Made by a program: the position numbers and the translations under genes. Below the pieces are notes generated by a model. The model had not been told where the DNA came from. It ran no database searches and saw only the letters and a program-made list of their open reading frames with translations. This document shows positions 47,407 through 57,376 of a DNA stretch of 64,000 nt, piece by piece (the stretch's first letter is position 1; each line of letters opens with the position of its first letter). The stretch covers positions 186,001 to 250,000 of the forward strand of contig VLTN01000033.1 of the NCBI GenBank assembly GCA_008330645.1, written 5' to 3'. The DNA is from Cafeteria roenbergensis (Eukaryota; Sar; Bigyra; Bicosoecida; Cafeteriaceae).

Positions 47407-48414
47407 CTAGAGGTTGTCCCCGATTGTCCATGTCCGCACCTCGCCCCAGTCGGCCAAGTGCGTGGCCTCCAGGAACTTTGCGGTGCAGTAGAACATCACC
47501 TGAGCGGCATATGGTCCATGCTCAGAGTTCAGCTCCGTGGTGCCGGTTTGGCGATAGCGCGGAGTCAAGCGCTTCACCAGCCCCAGAGGCCGCGACATGT
47601 CACACGCGTGTGCATCGGGAGGCGTGTCCGCTTGGCCATGCTGCCAAGCGCGGAAATGGGTCAGGGCCCTGTGCGTCCGATCTTCAACCTCTGAGACCGC
47701 GCCCATGGCGTTCGGAATGTACACCAAACCATATAGCCGGGGAGGTTCCGCCGAGCAGACGACGTTTCCGCTCAGCCTGATCATGGTTGAGAGCATTGCG
47801 CCGAAGTAGTCGTTCATACGCTCCACTGCCTTGTCGTGCGCTTCATACAGCGAGCCGGCCGTGGTGATTCCAACCTTGCTGATTCGACGGGAGTTCCCCT
47901 GAGCAGCATCAGGGCGCGCACCTAGCTCCGGGATCCCAGCCCAGCCTGGAGCAAGTTGGTAGTGATGGTCGCGGTCGAGAAACTGGGCGTCAATGCCCAC
48001 GTGCTGGCTGGTCACGTGCTGCTCCCATCGCGCCTTGCAGTCATGTGCAGAAAGGACTTGGTTGTGCTGCTGATGGCCATTATGCTGCAGCTGGCCGTTG
48101 TGGTGCGCTTGGGCAAGGCAATCGTCCAGTGTTTGGCCGATGTCCCAGAAGTTCCTGGCCTTCAACGACGTCTGGTGTGCGACGGCCTTCAGGCGATCGG
48201 CACGCCCTCCGTCCTCGGTTTGGCCATAAGCCAAATTGCCATGGTTGATGACCTGGTCGCAGCCCTCCACGACGGTCTCCCAAGTGTATAGCACGTTTTG
48301 CTCGTTTCCGTCGCCAAGGGCGACGGCCGCAAGCAGCAGCGCCGCCGTGGGCAGCAGCCACGGCCTTCGGCTGCCCAGCACCCCGCAGGGCACGCGGAAG
48401 GCATGTGTTGCCAT
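47407..48414 (-). CDS. Secreted protein, tandem family member 1, unknown function
   Basis: A single exon of 335 residues starting at the ATG at 48414. A signal peptide is clear: Arg-Arg, a core PWLLPTAALLLAAVALG, then polar sequence. The mature part opens NVLYTWETVVEGC and shares long blocks with its neighbour: RISKVGITTA, DYFGAMLSTMIRLS, VCSAEPPRL, EDRTHRALTHFRAW, DTPPDAHACDMS, TPRYRQTGTTELN and a late Cys in FYCTAKFLE. About four Cys are shared with the neighbour, which suggests disulfides. A His/Gln-rich stretch (HHNGQLQHNGHQQHNQ) is unique to this copy. I do not recognise the family; no catalytic motif stands out. It lies 514 bp downstream of its paralogue on the same strand. Confidence 0.75.
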   Translation of the reverse strand: MATHAFRVPCGVLGSRRPWLLPTAALLLAAVALGDGNEQNVLYTWETVVEGCDQVINHGNLAYGQTEDGGRADRLKAVAHQTSLKARNFWDIGQTLDDCLAQAHHNGQLQHNGHQQHNQVLSAHDCKARWEQHVTSQHVGIDAQFLDRDHHYQLAPGWAGIPELGARPDAAQGNSRRISKVGITTAGSLYEAHDKAVERMNDYFGAMLSTMIRLSGNVVCSAEPPRLYGLVYIPNAMGAVSEVEDRTHRALTHFRAWQHGQADTPPDAHACDMSRPLGLVKRLTPRYRQTGTTELNSEHGPYAAQVMFYCTAKFLEATHLADWGEVRTWTIGDNL

Positions 48415-48928
48415 TTTCCAAGCGCGGAAGGGGTGCGATCCCCCTGGGGAGGCCGGGCGTGTGGCCGGGGACGGGCATGCGGCAATCACGGCGGGAGCGC
48501 TGCAACGTCCTGCCTCTGCTGCAAGCCTGCCACGTTTGGGGCCGCAGGGGGCTGCCGTAGCCAGCCGAGCCGATGCCCCGATGTGCAAGGCTGAAAGGCC
48601 GTCGAGGGTGGTATGCCGGCCGAGCGTGCGCGGTCCGGGGGGGCCTTTGGCACCGCAGCCCTGGCGCTGGGAGGATTTGGCCGGTCAGTGCAAACGCCGC
48701 CGAAAGCAGCAACTTGCGAGCTCCGTTTCCGCACCAAACGGCGGGCCCTGGGGCTGTCGCGGCGCGCCAAGAGCCCCAGCGCCAACCACGCCCCGCACCG
48801 CCCTCCTGCGTGCCCCCAATGACGGCTCCCTGCACGGCGGGCATGCGTGAGCCGAGCCGACGATGCTGGCAGCCTTTGCCGCGAATTTCGTGCCAGGCGC
48901 GCAGCCACCGCCCCCGCCGACCAGGGAC
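48415..48928. other. Spacer between tandem secreted-protein genes
   Basis: This 514-bp stretch separates two same-strand paralogues and should hold the 3' end of one and the promoter of the other. No conserved copy of the upstream region of the first gene was obvious, and no other gene was recognised. Confidence 0.45.
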
Positions 48929-49900
48929 TCAAACTGCTGCCCACGCATACAAACCCGCCGTGTCATCCTGGTAATGGTATTCGATGTACTTGGCCGAACA
49001 ATGGAACACCATTGCCGAGGCAAAGGCCCCCGGCTCCCTATTGATTTCAGTCGTCCCGGTTTGCCTCACGCGCGGGGTCTGCTGCCGGATGACGTCCAGG
49101 TCCTGGCTCATATCACAGGCGTTGGCGTTTGGGGGGGTGTCGGACGTGTCCGGGTCCCAGCTGCGGAAGTGCGTGAGCGCGCGGTGGCTCCGGTCCTCAA
49201 TCTCGGCGGCCGCGCCCTCAAGCCCGGGGAGGTACACCAAACCAACGAGGCGCGGGGACGTCGCGGAGCACACGCTGTCGTCGCTCAGCCGAATCATTGT
49301 GGAGAGCATTGCCCCAAAGTAGTCCTCCATGCGAGAAAGGGCCTCATCGCGAGCCTGAGCTGCTGAAGACGCCGTCGCGACGCCCACCTTGCTGATGCGC
49401 TGCGTGGATGAGGTGGGCATGTCCGGGGTGGCCAGCTTTGGCGCCACGCTGGCCCACCCCGGTGTCAAGTCGGGCATCTGGTCGGCCGCGGCGGCGTCGT
49501 TCGGCGGGAAGCCAAACTGCACCAGGTCCTGCCGCCACTGGTCCACGCACTCGGCTTGCGTCATTGCAGGCGGGGATGACTGCTGGTCGCCTTCCGAGCT
49601 GTTCTGCGGCAGCTGCCGGCACGCGGCGAGGTCGTCTCGAAGCTCGCGCCACACAGAAGCATTGCCAGCCGCACTGGAAACGCTGGCGAGGGCGGGCGCC
49701 ACCGCAGCGTCGAACCTGGTCGCCCAGTAGTTGACGGGCCGACTCCTCTGGTTCCCGCACTTTTCAACAAACGTCTCCCAGACGTAGACGACGTTGTGCG
49801 CGGAGGCCGAAGCTGCCAGGCACGCAAGGGCAATCGCCAGGCCCGGCAGGCGGCAGCCCGGCCCCGAGGCCGCGGATGCCCCTCCGAGGACCCGGGACAT
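48929..49900 (-). CDS. Secreted protein, tandem family member 2, unknown function
   Basis: A single exon of 323 residues from the ATG at 49900 (MSRVLGGASAASG), with a signal-peptide core (LPGLAIALACLAASASA) and then NVVYVWETFVEKCG. Shared blocks with the copy at 47407-48414: RISKVGVATA, DYFGAMLSTMIRLS, VCSATSPRL, EDRSHRALTHFRSW, DTPPNANACDMS, TPRVRQTGTTEIN and FHCSAKYIEY. The C-terminal two thirds are the conserved part; the region after the signal peptide differs in length and sequence and carries possible N-glycosylation sites (NAS, NSS). The pair arose by tandem duplication followed by marked divergence. Function unknown; a surface or extracellular protein is the safest reading. Confidence 0.75.
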   Translation of the reverse strand: MSRVLGGASAASGPGCRLPGLAIALACLAASASAHNVVYVWETFVEKCGNQRSRPVNYWATRFDAAVAPALASVSSAAGNASVWRELRDDLAACRQLPQNSSEGDQQSSPPAMTQAECVDQWRQDLVQFGFPPNDAAAADQMPDLTPGWASVAPKLATPDMPTSSTQRISKVGVATASSAAQARDEALSRMEDYFGAMLSTMIRLSDDSVCSATSPRLVGLVYLPGLEGAAAEIEDRSHRALTHFRSWDPDTSDTPPNANACDMSQDLDVIRQQTPRVRQTGTTEINREPGAFASAMVFHCSAKYIEYHYQDDTAGLYAWAAV

Positions 49901-50178
49901 TCGGATGCGCGGATGGGCCAAGTGCCGCTGCGCTGATCCTTGCCGGGGAGGGCGGGCGCGCGGCTGCTCGTGCTGGGCCGAGTGCAATTGCCAGTTGCGA
50001 CCGCGCAGTTGTTTGCGATTCTGGCTCGGCAACGGCGAATTGGGCTTGGAACTTGGGGCTCTGCAGCCGCAAAGCCAGCGGCATAAGTAGGAAGGTCTGC
50101 GCGCTCAAAGCACGCCCGCTGCCCAGGGTCACACCCAGGGCACACTCAAGGCTCGCCCCACCCGACGCTGGGCGTTGG

Positions 50179-51360
50179 TCACCTGCTCGCCAGCAGCTGC
50201 GCCCCGTCCGCTGGCCTCTGCAGCACGGCCTGCAGCCACACCCGCCGCACCTCCGCCCCCGTGGCCCGGTTTCGCACCTTCCGAAGCAACGGCCGCATCT
50301 CCAGGACCTCCAATCCCGCGGCCGCCGCCAGCCGGATCAGCTCTGCCGGCTCGAAGAAGTAGGACAGCGTGCCGTCGCCTCGAGCGTACAGCCGGCTCCC
50401 TGCCCCGACCCCTCCTCCTCCTCCTCCCGCCGCGGGTACTGCTGCTGATGCTGCAGCGGGGAGTGTGTCGATGCGCCTGCTCCCGTGAAACCGCAGCTGC
50501 GCCTCGTCCATCGCGGCGTAGTCACGAAACAGAATCCTGCCGCCCGGCCGAAGGGCACGCCGCGCGGCCGTCAAGCAGCGCATCTGCGGCACCCCCGGGG
50601 GCACAGCCGAGAGCACGAAGATCAGGAGGCACGCGTCGAAACCGCCGCGCTTCCGTGCCCCCGCCGGAGCGGAGAGCGGACTCGCAATGGAGGGCAGCGA
50701 CCCTTGAACGCCGCCGCTGCCGTCGCCAGGGCTGCAGGCGGCCCCAGTGGCCTCAACGTCAGTACAGTCATGCGCAACTGGGCCGACGAGGCGGGTTGCC
50801 CACTCCTGCCCGCCCGCCAAGGCGTCGCGCTTGAGCGACGCCAGGATGTCGACGGCCCGCCGAGAGATGTCGAAGGCGGCCACGCGAACGCCGGGGTGCG
50901 ACTTGAGCAGGGGCACGGCCGCATTGCCAACGCCACAGCCAAAGTCGAGCACCCAGAGGCCTCCAGCGGGCGCGGGAGCGGCGGGCAGCCCGAGCGCGAG
51001 CGGCGTGCGGAACTCGGCCCCCAGGTAGTGCCGGTCCCGGAAAAAGGCGTCGGTGTTTGCAGCGTAGAACTGGTCCCAATAGCTCCCCGGGCGGGTGAGC
51101 CAGTGCCGCCGCGCGAGCGCCTCGGCGCGCGAGGGCGGCTGCAGCGCCTGCTCTGCCAACCGCGCCTTGGCGTCTGCCGTGCGGCCCGCCTCCCACGCGT
51201 CTGGAGCCGCAGCCTCCGAGGGAATGTCCGAGGGGGCTGCTGCTGCATACCACCGTTCCGGGGTCGCTGCGCCAGCCTCGCCGGCCGCGGTTGTCCGGTC
51301 CGAGGCTCGCTCCAGTCCCCACTGCCACGACAGGAACAGCGAAGCGCACGCCCCTTCCAT
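50179..51360 (-). CDS. METTL2/6/8-type tRNA m3C methyltransferase
   Basis: A single exon of 393 residues from the ATG at 51360 (context GCCATGGAA). The class I SAM-binding fold is complete and has the family's own sequence: YWDQFYAANTDAFFRDRHYL (family YWD.FY..N...FFKDRHWL), VLDFGCGVGNAAVPLL, VAAFDISRRAVDIL, LLIFVLSAVPPGVPQM, ALRPGGRILFRDYAAMDEAQ with LRF, YARGDGTLSYFFEPAEL and a final VRRVWLQAV. These enzymes add a methyl group to C32 in the anticodon loop of Ser, Thr and Arg tRNAs, often with a seryl-tRNA synthetase or DALRD3 as partner. Two Gly/Ala-rich insertions, one with a GGGGGG run, are unusual. The substrate tRNA is not predictable from this sequence. Confidence 0.88.
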   Translation of the reverse strand: MEGACASLFLSWQWGLERASDRTTAAGEAGAATPERWYAAAAPSDIPSEAAAPDAWEAGRTADAKARLAEQALQPPSRAEALARRHWLTRPGSYWDQFYAANTDAFFRDRHYLGAEFRTPLALGLPAAPAPAGGLWVLDFGCGVGNAAVPLLKSHPGVRVAAFDISRRAVDILASLKRDALAGGQEWATRLVGPVAHDCTDVEATGAACSPGDGSGGVQGSLPSIASPLSAPAGARKRGGFDACLLIFVLSAVPPGVPQMRCLTAARRALRPGGRILFRDYAAMDEAQLRFHGSRRIDTLPAAASAAVPAAGGGGGGVGAGSRLYARGDGTLSYFFEPAELIRLAAAAGLEVLEMRPLLRKVRNRATGAEVRRVWLQAVLQRPADGAQLLASR

Positions 51361-51808
51361 GGCTGCGCACGCGACAGCACGACGAAGCCTGCTTCAACCC
51401 CAAGAGTGGGCCCACTTGCTCGCTTTGCGGCTGCTGGCTTTGGCCCTGGCCTGAGTGCGCTCTCGGCAAACTCGTGTTTCTTCAGCTGTCAATATTGGAT
51501 AGCAATCAAATACGTAAAGTGTGGTGCTTCACATGCAGGAGGGGGGGCCAGCCAAAGCGCGCCAGCAGCGCAGCTGGCGACGCCAATCACATCGCTCGTC
51601 GGCCAGACAAAAGGCGGGCCGGGGCGGCGCTGGGGACACGGAGGGCGGAAACGCACGAGCGCGTGCCCTTGGCGCAGCTCAGGGCGCGGCCAGGGCACAG
51701 CGCCCTTCCCCGTGCCGCCGCGCAGCCACGCCGACCACGCCCGGCCACACACACCCTGGTGGGTGCCGGCTGCCCCCGTCCGCGTCCCTGCGGCCGAGGC
51801 GCCTAGAC
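51361..51808. other. Spacer, methyltransferase to aspartate kinase
   Basis: Both genes are on the minus strand; these 448 bp hold the 3' end of the aspartate kinase transcript and the methyltransferase promoter. A lower-GC patch is at 51480-51530. No other feature was recognised. Confidence 0.5.
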
Positions 51809-53978
51809 TCACGCCCTCGCGTTGGCGCGCACGGAGTCGTCCGAGGACACGTCCTCCTCGACCTGGCCCTCCTGGCTGACGACCAGCTCCGAGTGGAGGA
51901 TGCCAAGGGCGTCCTGGGTGCGGCTGGCGGGCACCACAATGGTGACGTTGTGCTTGGAGCCGTTGACCCGCTTCGGCACCGCGTACTGGATTCCGGCGGC
52001 GCGGAGGTCGCTCTCGATCCTGCTGAGCAGAGCCTCCTTGTGCTCCATGACGTTGAGGCCCACCATGGCGATGAGGGTGGACTGCTCCGAGGGGTGAGCC
52101 CAGTCGCTGTCGTCCCCAGCCGCGCCCTCGATGGCGAGGTCGAGGCGAGCGGCGTGGGTGCGCTCGTAGTCGGAGAGGCGGGCCTTGGCAATGGTGGAGA
52201 CAACGCCGTCCGTCTCGCTGTCGGACCCGGCGTCCTTGGCCGCTGCCGCGGCGATGGCGGCAGCCATAGCGGCCTCCTCGTTGTCCGGGGCGCCGATGGT
52301 GGTACCGGGGTGTTCGTGGTTGAGGCTGTTGAGCACGCGCACGTCGATGGACTTTTCGATGGCGGGGCCCACCGTGTCGGGGTGGAGCACCTTCTTTCCG
52401 AAGTGGGCAAGCTCTGCCGCGACCTGGTAGGTGATGCGGGGGATGGTGGTGGTGACGTCGGCGTCGTGGACGATGCCCTCCCACCCGGCCGCCCACTCCT
52501 GCAGGAAGCCCTCGTCGTCCTTGTTGTACTCCACCTTATAGAGCGCGACCTCGGCCGCGTCGAGGCAGTGGCCCACAAGGGCGGCTGTGAGGTCGGACCC
52601 GCCGCGGCCAAAGGTGGTGAGGAGGCCGTCCTGGCTGCGGCCGAAGAAGCCGGTGATCATGGGCACGGTGCCGCGCTCCAGCAGGGGCAGCACCTTGGCC
52701 TGCATGAGCTCGCGCGTCGGGCCGAGGAGAGGCGTGGAGTTGCCCGGGATGCCGTCGGTGATGACGACCTCGTCGCCGGGGATGTAGGCCGCCGAGTTGT
52801 CGCCGGCGACGGAGCGGATGTACTGCGCGATCATGAAGTTGCTCAGCCGCTCGCCCATGGACGAGACGATGTCCATGTCTGTGGCGTTGTGCTGGCCCTT
52901 GGCCGTCACGCCCTCGAGCTGCTTGTCAAAGTAGATGTCAAAGGTCTCCTCTGCGAGCCGACGGGGGGGGGGACGGTCGGGCGGCAGGGGCGGCAGAAGT
53001 GGCAGAAGGGTGGCCGCGACAGTGAACCTGGATGCTGCAGCACAGTGCGGACGACTTGCATCGCGGGGGCACTGCTGGGCCGCCACGCACGCGGCAGGTA
53101 GGGGGCTCGCTGGCCCACGGAGCCGGGGCGCTAGGGAATGTAGGTCACGGTGGGCTCGCGGGAATGGCGAACTCGAATCCTCAGGGCGGAACACTCAGCC
53201 CGCAGCCAAGCCACGGGCGGCCAGGAACGGGTCGCGCCCCCTGGCCAAGCGAATCGAACCCGCACGCCGAAGGTAGGGCGGGGCGGCCTGGCAAGGCGCG
53301 GGGCAGCGCGGCGGGGGCTCGCTTGCCGGCGATCGAAAAGCCGAAGCGCGCGCAGCTCACCGATGTGCTCGCAGGTGGCCCGCCGAAGAGGAGACGTCGC
53401 ATCGATGAGCGAGTAAATGGTGTTGATGTGCCACCAGTGCAGCCTGCGCGCGCCGGGGCGGGGGGGGGAGGCGGCAGCCGCGGCGATTCGCTCATGGCAA
53501 GGCTCGTCGCCCAAGCCCGGACACGCCGGCGCGTTGACCCACGATTCCCCCCGGCAGGTCGCAGCCAGCCCCGCGGGGATGCCCCCAAGCCCGCCGCCCT
53601 GGCAAAGCTGGCCCCGAAGCCCGCCGCTGCGCACGGCCTCGCGCACGCGGCCGCCGGCGAGGCACAGCCGGGCCGCCGGGGCGCGCGGCGAGCCGCAAGG
53701 TGGTCGAAGCTCGGCCCATTGTTCCTGGCGCGCGCCTCTCACTTTCGGCGCGCGCTGACCACACCGTCGGCGTCCCCTCGGCTGGCAGCGTGGACTGCCT
53801 CCACAAGGCGGTCGGTGGTGCCGAAGCAGGCGCTGGCCACGCCGATCGGCTGCGTGAAGGGGCTCATGCCCTGGCTCATGAGCAGGCGCGCGGTCGAGCG
53901 CATGGCGTTGGCATCGCCCACGCTGCTGCCGCCGAACTTGGAGACGACGCGCTTGACGGCGCCGTTGGCTGCTGCCAT
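51809..53978 (-). CDS. Aspartate kinase with C-terminal ACT region
   Basis: Three minus-strand exons (53978-53743, 53443-53361, 52950-51809) join in phase into 486 residues. KRVVSKFGGSSVGDANAM is the ATP-binding start of aspartate kinases (KFGGTSV); DIVSSMGERLSNFMIAQYI matches the SxGE substrate loop; LTTFGRGGSDLTAALVG is the GRGGSD phosphate loop; AELAHFGKKVLHPDTVGPAI is the next family block. A C-terminal ACT-like region (STLIAMVGLNVMEH, then NVTIVVPASRTQDALGIL) would bind an amino-acid feedback inhibitor. The enzyme makes aspartyl phosphate, the first step to Lys, Thr and Met. Odd: where the family has TDVDGVYTADPR the chain reads KVEYNKDDEGFLQEWAAGWE, so the nucleotide-side loop is atypical. 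An acidic Ala-rich insertion (about 52230-52290) is also present. No homoserine dehydrogenase domain is fused. Confidence 0.87.
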
Positions 53979-54219
53979 CTGATGTTGGGCCGGGACGGGG
54001 CTCGGCGGCGGCTGCCACAAGCGAGTGACGAGCGGTCAGACGAGTGGCCGCGTGCCTGCAGAGCCACGGGCGCGACGCCGGGATTTGCTCAGAAACACAG
54101 GCAGGAGCTCTTCACTCATGCAAACACGCACGAGTAGCGCTGCGCGACGCCCAAGCGGACCACAAGACACGCATTCAGGTCGGCCACGGACGCGCGGGCG
54201 GGGGCGGTGAGGCGGGCGC

Positions 54220-55419
54220 TCAGGCGGTCGGCTCAGCGGCGGCAGCAGCGGCCGCCTTGGCCGGGGGCGGCGGCGGCGGGGGGGGCCACGATCCGACGGA
54301 GTAGATGCGGATGTTGCCGTCCAGCCACGCGGTGGCGAGCTCGCTGGCGTCGTAGGTCCAGTTCACGGACGTGCAGGTGGCCGGGGAGCCGCCGGGGGGC
54401 ACCTCCATAATGTGGGCGATGATGCTCATAGAGGTGACGTCCCAGATGTAGAAGCCGGTGGTGCAGGCAAGGGCGATCCAGGTGGAGCCGTCCTTCTCGC
54501 ACACGCTCATGTCCCAGATGTGCTCGCCGATGTTGAAGCGCATGATCTCGATGTTGAACTTCATCCAGTAGGCCACCACCTCGCCGGAGGCGGACCCGAC
54601 GTAGCAGTCGGCCCCGTTGGGCGCGTAGGACATGGCCCACAGGGGGCCGGCTCCCGGGGAGTTGGTCCACTTGACCTGGTACGTCACGCCGCCGGTCTGC
54701 TCGTAGCACGTCATGGTGCCGTCGAGGCTGACGGACGCCAGCTCGTGGATGACGGGGTTGGGGTTGAAGTACGCGGACATGCACCAGTCCGTGTTGACGA
54801 TGTGGTAGTCGGTGATCTGCCCCCACGGCTCCCACATCGCCACGGAGCCCTGGTACGCGGGGCCGCGCAGGGCGGCCACCATGATCTGGGAGTCCCAGCG
54901 CCAGTCCAGCATCGTGCAGATGCGGGGGTCCGCGCGCCAGGAAAAGAGGGGGTTGCCAGTGTCGGTCTGCACGACGCGCACCGCGCCGTACTCGTCGGCG
55001 GCGCTGTAAAAGGCGGCCGTGGAGGGGTAGTCGGCGCCCAGCGGGATGGCCACGGTGCTCGAGTGCAGGCCCATGGGCAGCTGGGACTTGGACCACTGCT
55101 GGTAGTTGAACGGCGGGCCGGGGAGGTGGCGGTAGACGTACGTGAAGGGGCTGTTGGCGGCCGCGATAAACATGCGGTCGGGCCCGGAGCCGCCGGCGTC
55201 GCGCGGGCAGCGCACGCACCACCAGCCAGCGTTGATGTACACGGCCTGGCCGAACGTGAGGGGGCCCGGCGCCGGGCCCACAGTCAGGGTCTCCTTGTCC
55301 TGCTCGGCCTTGCTGGGGGCTTCCGCGGTGGCAGCCGCAAGGCTGAGGCGCGGGGACACGGACACCTCGTCGTCGCCAGACGACGCGCCGGACGCCGTGG
55401 ACCGGATAGATGAGCTCAT
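54220..55419 (-). CDS. WD40-like beta-propeller protein, function unknown
   Basis: A single exon of 399 residues from the ATG at 55419 (MSSSIRSTASGASSGDDE). After a Ser/Glu-rich start come repeats of about 40-45 residues that read as propeller blades: PDRMFIAAANSPFTYVYR, EYGAVRVVQTDTGNPLFSWR, QGSVAMWEPWGQITDYHIV, HELASVSLDGTMTCYEQTGG, GADCYVGSASGEVVAYWM, STWIALACTTGFYIWDVT and ASELATAWLDGNIRIYSVGS. Seven or so blades fit a closed propeller. It is rich in aromatic residues, low in low-complexity sequence, and ends in Pro then Ala runs. I cannot name the family; the blade spacing would also fit the GTF3C2-type propellers, but no decisive motif is seen. Confidence 0.7.
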   Translation of the reverse strand: MSSSIRSTASGASSGDDEVSVSPRLSLAAATAEAPSKAEQDKETLTVGPAPGPLTFGQAVYINAGWWCVRCPRDAGGSGPDRMFIAAANSPFTYVYRHLPGPPFNYQQWSKSQLPMGLHSSTVAIPLGADYPSTAAFYSAADEYGAVRVVQTDTGNPLFSWRADPRICTMLDWRWDSQIMVAALRGPAYQGSVAMWEPWGQITDYHIVNTDWCMSAYFNPNPVIHELASVSLDGTMTCYEQTGGVTYQVKWTNSPGAGPLWAMSYAPNGADCYVGSASGEVVAYWMKFNIEIMRFNIGEHIWDMSVCEKDGSTWIALACTTGFYIWDVTSMSIIAHIMEVPPGGSPATCTSVNWTYDASELATAWLDGNIRIYSVGSWPPPPPPPPAKAAAAAAAEPTA

Positions 55420-57376
55420 GCTGGCTGCGGGGACGCGGGGCACAAGAGGCGCTCAACGGGGCCGTGGACTGCAGCGTCTGGCCGGGGGCGCCGGTCACGT
55501 GGGCCCCGGAAACGAGGCGACCTTAGTGGCGCGTGGGACTGCTGCCTCGGGTCCCCCCGCGCCCGCCCCGGTCGGGGGTCGGACGGCCGGGCTCCGCAAG
55601 CGGCACCACTGGGAGCCGCTCGGGCGGCTCGAGGCATCGGAGGTGTGCGCGGTGCGCGGCGCGCAGTGGGGGCCGGCGCGACGGGCAAGGGGAGGAGGCA
55701 TTCTGCCGGCGACCAGCTTCGAGAGACGTGTTACGATCGGCAATTCGAAATTTTTGAATCGCGCAGCTTCAAGTGGCTGCAGCAATCAAGATCCGGGCGC
55801 GAGGGCCTCGCGCCGCGAGCGCGGGCCGACGGGACCAGGGGGCGGGGGGTGCGCCGGGAGCGCTCGCAGGCTCGGGCTGACCGGTCACGGCGCGCGCAGG
55901 CCCAGGGTCGGGGCGCGGGGCGCGGCAGCCGGCGGAAATCGGGTGCAGAAGGTGCCAAGGGTCCGGCAAGCCGCCGGCTTCAACTGGCGACCCGAGGCCG
56001 AAGCTCGCTGCCCCGGCCTCGCGCCTTGCTCCCGCCGCCCGGCTTGCGCAAACCTGTCCCGGATAGGGAGCTGCATGCCTGGGGGGCGCCTGCATGCCGA
56101 TGGGGTGCTCACATTGGGCCATGGGCTTGCCGCGGGGCTTCAAGAGTGCTGGTTTGGGGGGCTTCCGGCGACAGAGCGTCGCTCAAATTCAAATTTGGGG
56201 GAGGCCCGCTTGCCCCCAAGGGCGCCTTCCCGGCGCGCGACAGCAACGCAGAAAGATTCTGAGTGTTGAATCTCAGGGATAGGGGCGGGAGCGGGCCCGA
56301 AAGGGGCCGCCAGGGGGCAGCTGCGACCTGACAAGCCCGTCCGATGTTCGAATGGCCGAGGGCCTCGTTTGCGTCGCGGGGACGGCGGGCCCCAGCCTCG
56401 CTTGTCCGCGTTCCCGGGCATCCCCAGCCACAGCGGGGCACCCAGTCGGCAGTTCATGCCGCGCCGCGTCCCGGCCTCGCGGAGGTCAGGGCGCAGGACC
56501 GGCCGGGGAGCCAGTCTCGGCTCCAGGGCTTGAGCCAAAGAACGCCGACCTTCTGCCGCCGCGCCGGCAAGCCGAGACACGCTTCACCATGTCGTCCGAC
56601 CCAGGCGTCGCCGGCCTCCCTGACCCGGCCCGCCCGGTCAGCCCGCGCGGCGCGGCTGCCGCGCGGGGCCTCCTTCACTCGCAGCGCGCGCCGGCGCGCG
56701 CTCGCCACCCTTGCAGCGAGGGGTCTCCGCCACTCGCGCAGCGGCTGAGCGGCAACTCCGGGAAGCAGCTCGTGGATCTGCGCACCCCGGGACCCAAGGC
56801 CCCCGCTGCGGCCGCGGGAGCACCGGGGCCACCGAGCGCCCGGCCGGCCTGGCCGGCTTCGGCGACGCGCGCGCACCGCGGCTCCGCTTCCTCGGCCCAG
56901 AGGCCGAATTTTTGGACTCGACGCGGCAGAGCCTGAGTTCTACCGCAACTACAGCCGGTGTTGGCTGCCACGGAGCCCCGTAGGGCCTCAGAGGCCGTGA
57001 TGCCCTCCCCCACACGGAATACGTCCCGACAGGGCCGCGCGTGCGAGGGTGCCGGGGCGGCCCCTCAGCTGTTGCGTGCTCGCCGTGCCGACCCAGGCCG
57101 TCGCTGCTCGCGCCCGGACCAGTTTTCGGCTGCGCCCGGGGCCCTCGCACACGTCGGCCCGCTCGTGCCGATGGGGCGAGCGCGCTTTGATGCGTTCTGG
57201 GAACCGCTCGAAGCTGGGGGCGCGTGGAGCTGCGCCGTTTTCGAGGCTCGGCCGAGTCTCATCCTTGCGCAACCGCATATTTGGCGCCGGCAAGCATCTG
57301 TCGCCCGCTGAGCGCGAGCCACTCCCTGGGCCGCCAGCAGGGGACGCGAGCCGCCCCAGCGGCGCAGAGTTCGGCG
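55420..57376. promoter_or_regulatory. Long divergent intergenic region with AT-rich islands
   Basis: This 1957-bp stretch separates two outward-facing genes and is the longest gap in the window. It is GC-rich except for short AT islands near 55730-55765, 56178-56200 and 56255-56280; the first includes AATTCGAAATTTTTGAATCG, a near-palindrome. An open frame at 56589-56936 has a good start context but no domain and no GTGAG donor. No other element was recognised. Confidence 0.4.

Noticed and set aside
53226-53262. GGGTTCGATTCG on the minus strand in an aspartate kinase intron, also T-arm-like
   Set aside because: No acceptor stem, D-arm or anticodon arm can be drawn around it.
56589-56936. 115-residue open frame with a good start context (MSSDPGVAGLPDPARPVSPR)
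   Set aside because: No domain, Arg/Pro/Ala composition like surrounding non-coding frames, and no GTGAG donor to link it to the CSPP1-like gene.
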